Below, piece by piece: positions 1-6,559 of a DNA stretch of 64,000 bases (positions are counted from its first letter, which is position 1; every line of letters begins with the position of its first letter). A program made the translations under genes and the position numbers. Where the stretch lies: assembly GCF_022179725.1 (NCBI RefSeq), contig NZ_BPRC01000001.1:1-64000 (forward strand). The letters are read 5' to 3'. The notes under the pieces are model-generated. The model saw nothing but the letters and a program-made list of their open reading frames with translations. It was not told where the DNA came from and did no database searches. The DNA is from Methylorubrum aminovorans. Its GTDB lineage: Bacteria; Pseudomonadota; Alphaproteobacteria; Rhizobiales; Beijerinckiaceae.

Positions 1-51
1 CATCCGCTCCCACTGCGCGTCGCTGAGAACCAAGCGATCCTGAACGCTCAA
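1..51 (-). CDS. IS5-like transposase, N-terminal 17 codons only (partial at window edge)
   Basis: Reading leftward from a TTG at 51-49, the 17 codons give LSVQDRLVLSDAQWERM, which looks like the N-terminus of IS5-family (DDE) transposases, where a V/L-L-S/T-D-x-Q-W-x-x-M pattern is usual. A GGAGG sequence lies six bases upstream of the TTG, supporting this start. The rest of the gene lies outside the window. The element end should fall between 76 and the stop of the protease gene at 134, but I cannot identify the terminal inverted repeat with only one end visible. Family assignment is from memory of the motif on a very short stretch. Confidence 0.55.
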   Translation of the reverse strand, partial: MSVQDRLVLSDAQWERM

Positions 52-75
52 GGCTGTCCTCCAAAAGACAGCCTT
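50..75 (-). promoter_or_regulatory. Hairpin over the transposase ribosome binding site and start codon
   Basis: AAGGCTGTC at 50-58 and GACAGCCTT at 67-75 are perfect inverted repeats with an 8-nt loop. In the leftward transcript the purine-rich Shine-Dalgarno stretch sits in and beside the loop, and the TTG start lies in the 3' arm. Such folding would limit transposase translation. The fold is visible; the regulatory role is inference. Confidence 0.5.
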
Positions 76-133
76 GAAGCACCGCTTACCCCGTCCGTGA
101 ACCCCAAGAGTCCACGCGGCCTAAGGCGATGCT

Positions 134-1624
134 CTACCCACCGAACACCGAGGTGAGCACCTCGCCGCCGCGCTTGATCGCGACCTCCCACAGGCCGAGA
201 TTGCGCTGCGTCAGCCGATCCAGATCCTTGGTCGAGGCGATCGGCATGCCGTTGACGGCCACGATCACGTCGCCCTTGCGGAAGCCTGCCCGGCCCGCGA
301 GCGAGCCGTCGTCGACGGCGGTCACCGCCACGCCTTCCTCCGGCAGATCCGCCTGAAGCTCCTCGCTCACCGCGGGTGAGGTGTTGACGAAGGTCGCGCC
401 CGAGAACGGCGTGCGGGTGCGGACCTTGAGGCTGTCGCGGGGGCGCGTCTCCGGGGCCGGGCCGAGCTTGACCGCAATCGTCTGCCGCTTGGTGCCACGC
501 AGGATGCCGAGATCGGCCGTGCCGGAGATGCCCTTCAGTGCGTAGCGGTAGCCGAAGGCCTCCGGATCATCGACGCTCTGACCATCGACCGAGAGGATCA
601 CGTCACCGCGCTTGAGGCCGGCTTCCTCGGCCGGGCTCTTGGCCTGCATGCTCGCCACCAGCACGCCGGTCGGCCGGTCGAGCCCGACGCTATCGGCGAT
701 GTCGGGGGTCACCGTCTGCACCCGCGCCCCGAGCCAGGGCCGGCGCACGAGGCTGCCGCCGCTCTTGGCAGTCTCCACGACCGCGCGGACCATGCTGGCG
801 GGGATGGCGAATCCGATGCCGTGGCTGCCGCCCGACTGCGAATAGATCGCCGTGTTGATGCCGACGAGGTGGCCCTTGAGGTCCACCAGCGCGCCGCCGG
901 AATTGCCCGGATTGATCGCCGCGTCGGTCTGGATGAAGAACTGGTAATCCGAGGAGCCGACTTGGGTGCGGGCGAGTGCCGAGACGATGCCCTGCGTCAC
1001 GGTCTGTCCGACACCGAAGGGATTGCCGATCGCCATCACGAAGTCGCCGACCTCGAGATGGTCGGAATCGCCGATCGGCATCGGCGCGATGTCGGCCGGG
1101 CTCTTGATCTTGAGCACGGCGAGGTCGGTCCGGGGATCGCGCAGCACGAACTGCGCCTCGAACTCGCGCTTGTCGGCGAGCGCCACCTTCACCTCGTTCA
1201 TGTTCTCGATGACGTGGTTGTTGGTGATGACGAGGCCCGAGGCATCGACGATCACGCCGGAGCCCAGGGAGCGCTGTGCCCGCTCGCCGGGCATGCCACC
1301 GGGGCCGCCGGGGCCGCGGCCCGGACGGTCCTCGCCGAAGAAGCGGCGCATGAACTCCTCCATGGCGTTGGAGCGCGCGGAGCGCTTCTCGACATGCGAG
1401 GCGTAGACGTTGACGACGGAGGGCGCCGCCCGCTTCACCACGGGGGCGAAGGAGAGCTGGATCTCGCCCTTCGACAGGGGCACCGCCTTGTCCGAGGATT
1501 TATCCGACGCCGCCTTCTCGGGCGCGGGCTTTCCGGGCGTGTTCGCCATCTGCGCGCCGACGGGCGCGGCGGCGAGGAGCAGCGCGGATACGAGGCAGGC
1601 CGGCAGAAGCGGCGAGGACGGCAT
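134..1624 (-). CDS. htrA: DegP/HtrA-family periplasmic serine protease (Do-like)
   Basis: 496-residue protease/chaperone for misfolded envelope proteins. A signal peptide (about residues 1-25, ending PVGAQ) directs export. The trypsin-like domain shows the complete triad: His137 in ITNNHVIEN, Asp167 in DPRTDLAVL and Ser242 in NPGNSGGAL. Two PDZ domains follow (about 290-390 and 410-490), the usual DegP/MucD layout. I start at the ATG at 1624 because it begins the signal peptide. The longer frame (ATG at 1771) would run through the terminator at 1752-1783. The gene lies downstream of two phasin genes on the same strand but is separated from them by that terminator. It was probably transcribed from its own promoter in 1625-1751. 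An IS fragment lies just past its 3' end. Confidence 0.93.
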   Translation of the reverse strand: MPSSPLLPACLVSALLLAAAPVGAQMANTPGKPAPEKAASDKSSDKAVPLSKGEIQLSFAPVVKRAAPSVVNVYASHVEKRSARSNAMEEFMRRFFGEDRPGRGPGGPGGMPGERAQRSLGSGVIVDASGLVITNNHVIENMNEVKVALADKREFEAQFVLRDPRTDLAVLKIKSPADIAPMPIGDSDHLEVGDFVMAIGNPFGVGQTVTQGIVSALARTQVGSSDYQFFIQTDAAINPGNSGGALVDLKGHLVGINTAIYSQSGGSHGIGFAIPASMVRAVVETAKSGGSLVRRPWLGARVQTVTPDIADSVGLDRPTGVLVASMQAKSPAEEAGLKRGDVILSVDGQSVDDPEAFGYRYALKGISGTADLGILRGTKRQTIAVKLGPAPETRPRDSLKVRTRTPFSGATFVNTSPAVSEELQADLPEEGVAVTAVDDGSLAGRAGFRKGDVIVAVNGMPIASTKDLDRLTQRNLGLWEVAIKRGGEVLTSVFGG

Positions 1625-1751
1625 GCGGGGTCTCCCGGAGGTCGCTGGAGCAGTGCGGGCTATGTAGACCCCGCCGCGGCGGGGGGCGAGGGGCGGGAGC
1701 GCACCCCTCTCACCCGCTTCACCCGGCCGCGCGGCGGGAGAGGCGCGGACG

Positions 1752-1783
1752 AAAAAAAGGCAGCCGCCCATCGGACGACTGCC
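1752..1783 (-). terminator. Rho-independent terminator after the AT-hook phasin gene
   Basis: On the minus strand GGCAG...CTGCC (1759-1783) forms a stem containing some G-U pairs, followed by seven T residues (1758-1752). It lies 34 bases past the stop of the phasin-like gene ending at 1817. Confidence 0.75.
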
Positions 1784-1816
1784 CCGATCGTTTCCGGTGA
1801 TGCGCGAGCGCCGGCT

Positions 1817-2635
1817 TCAGTGCCGACGGGCGCTGTCGCTCAGGCGGTTGGCGCTGCGGACGATCTCGCTGAAGCAGGTCAGAGACGCGTCGGCCGCGCG
1901 CTGCATCTCGGTCACCTGGAGCCGGAGCGCCTCCGCCGGTGACTTGGCGCGAGCGAGCGCCTGGATGTGGGCGAGGGCGGCCTCGCCCTCGCCGCGGGCG
2001 AAGGCGAACAGCTTGGCATTGATCTCGGTGATGGGCGCGAAGCTGGGCACGAAGGCGAAGCTCGCACCGATATGGACGCTGTGCGACTGCGGCGCGGCCC
2101 CCTTGGTCGCCTTGGTCTCGGCCAAACCCGGCAGCAGCGCGGTCTCGGCCAGCGTTTGCGCGAGCGTCTCATTCGTCGTCTCGACCGCCGTCTGTGCGGT
2201 CTCCGCCGCGGCCTCGGCCGCCCCGGACACGAGGGACTCCGGAGCGGACGGTGCCACGGGTGCATCGTCCGGCACGGCGGCGGCCTCTACCGCGTCCTGA
2301 GCCGGCGGCTCGATGGGCTGATCGTTCTCGTCAGCCTGCGCCTCGACGGGAGCAGACCCGGTGGCAGAAACGGTGGCCGGCTCCGTGGAGGATGCACCGG
2401 TTTCGGCGGAAGCATCCCCGGCCGGCGGCTCGGCGGCGGCCTCGACGGCCGGAACTTCCGTCACCGCCGTCTCCGGCTCCTGTTCGGATGGCCGGGATTC
2501 GTTTTCCTGGCCCTTATCGGCCGAGGTCTCGGCCAGCAGCGCGTCGGCGACCTCGGATTGAGGCGCGGTCAGTGTCGGCGGCTGGGAATTGGCGGGCGCT
2601 CCCGGTGGGCGTCCTCTACGGCGGCTCGACGACAT
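1817..2635 (-). CDS. Phasin-family protein with AT-hook-like N-terminus
   Basis: 272 residues. The C-terminal ~95 residues (about 175-272) are an alanine-rich amphipathic helical segment (e.g. FAFARGEGEAALAHIQALA) that resembles the Phasin_2 domain coating polyhydroxyalkanoate granules. The central ~20-165 region is rich in Pro, Ala, Glu, Thr and Ser and is probably disordered. The first 12 residues (MSSSRRRGRPPG) contain the R-G-R-P core of an AT-hook, a minor-groove DNA-binding motif. The acidic middle and the basic tip make it unlike the short phasin encoded just upstream at 2829-3182. The two likely share function in granule formation. A DNA-tethering role, by analogy to PhaF/PhaM proteins, is inference. 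No signal peptide or membrane segment. Confidence 0.7.
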   Translation of the reverse strand: MSSSRRRGRPPGAPANSQPPTLTAPQSEVADALLAETSADKGQENESRPSEQEPETAVTEVPAVEAAAEPPAGDASAETGASSTEPATVSATGSAPVEAQADENDQPIEPPAQDAVEAAAVPDDAPVAPSAPESLVSGAAEAAAETAQTAVETTNETLAQTLAETALLPGLAETKATKGAAPQSHSVHIGASFAFVPSFAPITEINAKLFAFARGEGEAALAHIQALARAKSPAEALRLQVTEMQRAADASLTCFSEIVRSANRLSDSARRH

Positions 2636-2726
2636 GGGCCTTCTCCTCGTTCGAAACCCTCAGCCTCAGCGCGATCCCGAGACGGCTGCAGAAGCCCGAT
2701 GGCGCGCTGGGGCGGAGCATAGCGTC

Positions 2727-2779
2727 GGAGCACGGGGTGTGCCGAGCCCGCAGGTTGCGGGTTCGGCGCCTCGTGCTCC
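2727..2779. other. Long imperfect stem-loop between the two phasin genes
   Basis: Outer arms GGAGCACG (2727-2734) and CGTGCTCC (2772-2779) enclose inner arms CCGAGCCCGCA (2742-2752) and TGCGGGTTCGG (2756-2766). There is no T-run on either side, so it is not a standard intrinsic terminator. It may be a processing or mRNA-stability structure in a phasin transcript. Confidence 0.4.
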
Positions 2780-2828
2780 CGCAACAGGCCGTGGCGCCCT
2801 GGACGCCATGGCCCGAAGCCGGACCGGA

Positions 2829-3182
2829 TTAGCGGGCGGCGCTCTGAGCGAGGGCACCGTATTCCTTGGCCTGGGCCTGGAACGCGGCAAACTGGGTCTT
2901 CAGGAACTCGGACTGGATCTCGAAGGCCTCGCGCGGGTCCTTCGCGCGCACGACGCGCTGCGCGTAGTCGAAGGTGGTTTCGGCGTTCGCCTTGGCGTGG
3001 TCGAGGCTCTTGAGAACCGCGGCATGCAGGGTCGATTGGACGGTCGAGGCCGAGTTCCGGAGCTGCTCGGAGGTCTTCACCGCGCCGTTCAGGAACGTGC
3101 CGAAGGCGTTGCGAGCCTGGTCGACGCTCTTGTCGGCGAAGTCACGGAACTCAGCGGGGATCTCGAAGCTCTGGGTGCTCAT
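2829..3182 (-). CDS. Phasin (polyhydroxyalkanoate granule protein)
   Basis: 117 residues, the typical size of short alphaproteobacterial phasins (Phasin_2). The protein is almost wholly amphipathic helix, with characteristic phrases such as FADKSVDQARNAFGTF near 15-30 and AFEIQSEFLKTQFAAFQAQA near 86-105. It has no cysteine, signal peptide or membrane segment. It should coat intracellular polyhydroxybutyrate granules. It is the first of two phasin genes on this strand. A perfect 19-bp palindrome of PhaR-operator type lies about 85 bp upstream (3267-3285), so expression is probably tied to granule load. The ATG is preceded by GGAGA about 5-9 nt upstream. Confidence 0.88.
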   Translation of the reverse strand: MSTQSFEIPAEFRDFADKSVDQARNAFGTFLNGAVKTSEQLRNSASTVQSTLHAAVLKSLDHAKANAETTFDYAQRVVRAKDPREAFEIQSEFLKTQFAAFQAQAKEYGALAQSAAR

Positions 3183-3266
3183 CTGTCTCTCCTGTCAGAC
3201 GGACCGGGAGATTTCGGTTTCGGGGAACCTTGAAGGCCTCCCCGCGGCTAACCGGCCCGCACCTCG

Positions 3267-3285
3267 TATGTTGCGGTGCAACATA
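3267..3285. promoter_or_regulatory. Putative PhaR operator upstream of phasin gene
   Basis: TATGTTGC-GGT-GCAACATA is a perfect 19-bp palindrome. Its core TTGC-N3-GCAA matches the TGC-N3-GCA type of site reported for PhaR repressors of phasin genes in alphaproteobacteria. It lies 85 bp upstream of the phasin start. The match is from memory of the motif; binding is inferred. Confidence 0.6.
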
Positions 3286-3455
3286 AAAGTCAAGGACAGT
3301 TTCCGACAGGTGATGAGCACTGTCCGGCCAACATCGCGGCCGCGCTTATGCTTTTGTTATAAATTCAGATTCAGCTGCGGGAACCTGTTCCCAAAGAGAT
3401 TCGATGGTCGGCATTATAGTGACAAGAAACGTCCCTTGCCAAGGGTTCTGCCACT

Positions 3456-4718
3456 TTAATAAGCGGAGGCGGGCAGCGCGGCGGACCCCATCATGCCGCA
3501 CTGCCGCATATTGTATTCTTCCTCCAGTCGCCGATAGAGAAGCAGCAGGGATTGGGCGTGGACGGCAAGCGTCATTGGCGCCCGCCAGTACCGGTCGTAG
3601 GCTTCCTGGCCGAGGTGGGCGGTCGTGGCATCGTCCTTGAGGCTGTTGAATGCGCTGGCGAGCGCCGCCACCTCCGGATCGACAACGAAGCCGGTCCGGC
3701 CGTCCACGACCTTCTCCGCGGCGCCGGAGCGCCGCGAGGCGACGATGGGGATGCCCTGAGCCAGCGCCTCGTACACGGTGAGCGGCCCGGTCTCGAACCA
3801 GCGCGAGGGAGCGCAGACGGAGCGCGCTCGTCGGCGCAGGATCGTCGCAACCGCCTCCGGGCTGCACCAGCCGAGCACTTCCGCGCCCTCCGCCCGCAGC
3901 CGGGCCTCCAGCGGCCCGGCACCGATGAAGAGCGCGGGCAGGCCGGCGCGGCGCGCGGCCTCGGCGACGAGGTCCGCACCCTTTTCCGGGGTGAGACGCC
4001 CGACATAGACGACGGCATCGCCGGCGGCCGGCTCCGCCGGCGCCTGCCGCTCCACCCGCACGGGGTTGTCGATGCGGTGGTGCCGCACGCGCAGGGCGCC
4101 GAGCCGTCCCTCCATCCGTGCCCGGCTGCCGTCGCAGACATGGACGACATCGAGTTCGGCCCGCCTCAGCCTCACCCGCAGGGCGGCGGAGCGGCCGACG
4201 CGCACCAGCTTGTGCAGCCGGCTCTTCGGATCGCAGGGCGCTGCGAGGCAGGCACCGGAGAGCGGGACGAGGGCGCAGGGCGCGCTCCGGTCGAAGCGGT
4301 AATCGACGCCGTTCGGGCAGGCGAGCGCGTAGTCGTGCAGCGTCAACACGACCGGAACGCCGCGGCCGAGCAGCACCGGCAGCACGGCGGGCGAGAGCGC
4401 GCGGGTCCACTGGTGCAGGTGCAGGCAATCGGGCGCGCGCGGCAGGCCGTCGAGCGCGGAGGCCAGGCGTGCGGCCGCCGCGCCGTTCCAGATCCCTGTG
4501 GCGGCCCCGCGCCATACTGGCAGCGACCACACGTCCGGTAGGCCGAGCTCGATCCGGCGCAGGCGTGGATGGTCGAGCAGCGGATCGACGGGTCCGCAGA
4601 TCGCCTGGATGTAGGTCACTTCCGCGCCGGCCTCGGCCAGGGCACGGGCGGATTCCACGGCGACCTTTTCGGCTCCGCCGCTGGCGGCGGCAAATTCCGC
4701 TAGGATCACCACGTGCAT
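3456..4718 (-). CDS. GT4-family glycosyltransferase (paralogue 1 of a divergent pair)
   Basis: About 420 residues with the GT-B fold: N-terminal acceptor domain beginning MHVVILAEFAAASGGAEKVA (glycine-rich loop), C-terminal nucleotide-sugar domain with VGRLTPEKGADL and PLTVYEALAQGIPIVAS, whose E-x7-type pattern typifies GT4. The central part carries four cysteines spaced C-x13-C-x8-C-x4-C, shared exactly with the divergent paralogue at 4949. The start at the ATG 4718 aligns with that paralogue. A TTG at 4778 with a GGAG eight bases upstream would add 20 residues and cannot be excluded. It probably transfers a hexose in exopolysaccharide or LPS assembly; donor and acceptor are unknown. No other polysaccharide genes lie nearby. 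Confidence 0.82.
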   Translation of the reverse strand: MHVVILAEFAAASGGAEKVAVESARALAEAGAEVTYIQAICGPVDPLLDHPRLRRIELGLPDVWSLPVWRGAATGIWNGAAAARLASALDGLPRAPDCLHLHQWTRALSPAVLPVLLGRGVPVVLTLHDYALACPNGVDYRFDRSAPCALVPLSGACLAAPCDPKSRLHKLVRVGRSAALRVRLRRAELDVVHVCDGSRARMEGRLGALRVRHHRIDNPVRVERQAPAEPAAGDAVVYVGRLTPEKGADLVAEAARRAGLPALFIGAGPLEARLRAEGAEVLGWCSPEAVATILRRRARSVCAPSRWFETGPLTVYEALAQGIPIVASRRSGAAEKVVDGRTGFVVDPEVAALASAFNSLKDDATTAHLGQEAYDRYWRAPMTLAVHAQSLLLLYRRLEEEYNMRQCGMMGSAALPASAY

Positions 4719-4892
4719 CGCGACGTCCCGCCCCGAGGCGGGTGCGTCGTCGCGCGGGAGGATCCGGTTCTCGGACAAGGACGGCGCTCCGCAGGTGAGG
4801 CCGCGACGGCGCGGCGAACGTCCACCGGCAAGGGTTTACGGGCGATCAACTGCCGGCTGGTAAACGGAGGACGGGATCGTTCGCGGATCGTC

Positions 4893-4917
4893 GCGAGAGC
4901 GGGTTACCGGCTCTCGC
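4893..4917. other. Hairpin in the divergent glycosyltransferase intergenic region
   Basis: GCGAGAGC (4893-4900) and GCTCTCGC (4910-4917) are perfect inverted repeats, 32 bp before the rightward gene. It could be an operator for the divergent pair or a 5'-leader fold of the rightward transcript. No factor can be named. Confidence 0.35.
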
Positions 4918-4948
4918 AACGGCGCGTGGGGAAGGATAGGGAGCCGCC

Positions 4949-6223
4949 GTGCACGTCGTCCTCATTCTCGACCATGCTCACATCAACGGTGGCCAGGCCA
5001 AGGTCGCTCTCGATTCGGCCGTGGGCCTGTGCCGGCGCGGCCATCGGGTCACGGTCTTCGCCGCGGTCGGCCCGGTCGATCCCCGGCTGGCCGAGAGCGG
5101 AGCAAGGGTGATCTGCCTCGGGCAGGACGACATCACCACCACCCAGAACAAGCTCGCCTTCGCCGCCCAGGCGATCTGGAATCCCCGCGCGTCCGCCCGC
5201 CTCGCCGCGGAACTGAGGCTGTGCGATCCCCGCGACACGCTAGTCCACGTCCACGCCTTCGCCAAGGCGCTCTCGCCCTCGATCGGCACGGCGATTCGGC
5301 GCTCGGGTCTCCCGTGCCTTTACACGATGCACGAGTTCTTCCTCGTCTGCCCGAACGGCGGCTTCTACGAATATCCGGCCGACCGAATCTGCCACCGCAC
5401 GCCGATGTCGGCGGCCTGCCTCACCACGAATTGCGACGCGCGTTCCTATCCGCGCAAGCTGCTGCGGGTGGTGCGCCATCTCGGCCTGGAGCACGTCGCC
5501 GGGCTGCCCGGCCTGTTCCGCCACGTGGTCACGATCAGCGCGCTGCAGGAGCGGGTGATCGCGCCGCTGCTGCCGCCCCGCACGGTGTTCCACCGGATCG
5601 ACAATCCGATCTCGGTCGAGCGGCAGCCGCCGCAGCGCGAGGGGCGCGGCGATTTCCTGTTCGTCGGTCGCATCTCGACCGAGAAGGGCGCGCCGATCTT
5701 CGCCGAAGCGGCGCGGCGGGCCGGCCTCCGCCCGGTCTTCGTCGGCGACGGTCCGAGCGCGGCGGAGCTGAAGGCCCGCTATCCCGAGGCGGTCATGCTC
5801 GGCTGGAAGACCGGACCCGAGGTGCAGGCCCTGATGCGGCGGGCGCGCGCGCTGGTCTTCCCGAGCATCTGGTACGAGGGGCAGCCGCTCACCGTCTACG
5901 AGGCGCTCGCCTGCGGCTGCCCGGTCATCGTCTCAGACGCCTGCGCCGGGCGCGAGGCGGTCGAGGACGGCGAGAACGGGTTCTGGTTCCGCTCCGGCGA
6001 TCCCGGCGCGCTCGCCGCCCACCTGACCCGGATGTCGGACGACGCGCTCGCCACCCGCATGGCCGAGCGCGCCTACGAGCGCTACTGGTCGGCCCCGCTC
6101 AGTGTCGATGCGCATCTCGACCGGCTGGAGCAGGTCTACGGCCTCGTGATGCGCGAAGTCCGTCCTGTTCCGCAACCGACGGGACGGCCGGGCCTGCACG
6201 GCGCCGCGCCTGCGGGACCCTGA
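4949..6223 (+). CDS. GT4-family glycosyltransferase (paralogue 2 of a divergent pair)
   Basis: 424 residues starting at GTG, with GGGAG seven bases upstream. GT-B fold: N-terminal MHVVLILDHAHINGGQAKVA, linker to FVGRISTEKGAPIFAEAA, then QPLTVYEALACGCPVIVSD, the GT4 nucleotide-sugar site. The cysteine array C-x13-C-x8-C-x4-C (starting at CPNGG) is identical in spacing to that of the neighbour transcribed away from it. The two genes appear to have arisen by inverted duplication or co-recruitment. The last ~25 residues are a Pro/Gly-rich tail not needed for the fold. Cytoplasmic or membrane-peripheral. Likely role: a step in surface polysaccharide synthesis; specificity is unknown. Confidence 0.85.
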   Translation: MHVVLILDHAHINGGQAKVALDSAVGLCRRGHRVTVFAAVGPVDPRLAESGARVICLGQDDITTTQNKLAFAAQAIWNPRASARLAAELRLCDPRDTLVHVHAFAKALSPSIGTAIRRSGLPCLYTMHEFFLVCPNGGFYEYPADRICHRTPMSAACLTTNCDARSYPRKLLRVVRHLGLEHVAGLPGLFRHVVTISALQERVIAPLLPPRTVFHRIDNPISVERQPPQREGRGDFLFVGRISTEKGAPIFAEAARRAGLRPVFVGDGPSAAELKARYPEAVMLGWKTGPEVQALMRRARALVFPSIWYEGQPLTVYEALACGCPVIVSDACAGREAVEDGENGFWFRSGDPGALAAHLTRMSDDALATRMAERAYERYWSAPLSVDAHLDRLEQVYGLVMREVRPVPQPTGRPGLHGAAPAGP

Positions 6224-6343
6224 CCGCGGGACCCTCACCGAACGCGCGTTTGAACGAAACAGGAAGGCCGCGCTCGCGTTGGTCCGCATCGCAGCCGCTT
6301 CAGAGATGGATGGCGGCGCATGACGACAGACCGTGAGGTGACC

Positions 6344-6520
6344 GTGTCCGACAAGACCCAACCGACCGACGAGACCAAGTCCAAAGGCTTTCAGCAGGAC
6401 GGCAAGGGCGACAAGTCCATCCCCGAGAACGCGAAGGACGAGAAGGACGAGCGCCTCGACGAGGCGCTGGAGGAGACCTTCCCATCGAGCGACCCGGTCT
6501 CGGTGAAGATCACCAAGTAG
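6344..6520 (+). CDS. Small hydrophilic conserved protein
   Basis: 58 residues if started at the GTG 6344, which is preceded by an excellent GAGGTGA ribosome site. An upstream ATG at 6320 would add eight residues but has a poorer site. The protein is rich in Lys, Asp and Glu, lacks cysteine or hydrophobic segments and should be disordered. Its C-terminal LDEALEETFPSSDPVSV is a motif I recognise from many small uncharacterised proteobacterial proteins. Function unknown. It sits between a glycosyltransferase gene and, convergently, a c-di-GMP signalling gene whose stop is 39 bp away. Confidence 0.65.
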   Translation: MSDKTQPTDETKSKGFQQDGKGDKSIPENAKDEKDERLDEALEETFPSSDPVSVKITK

Positions 6521-6559
6521 GAGGCGGATGACCCGCGCTCTGATCCGGTGCGATCGGGC

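Noticed and set aside
2700..2790. tRNA-like look of GCAGGTTGCGGGTTCGG...CCCGCAACA between phasin genes
   Set aside because: A T-arm-like GGTTCG is present, but no acceptor stem, D-arm or anticodon arm fits. It folds better as one long hairpin.
4779..4948. A possible small gene between the divergent glycosyltransferases
   Set aside because: No open frame with a ribosome site or conserved sequence; it is a promoter region with a hairpin.
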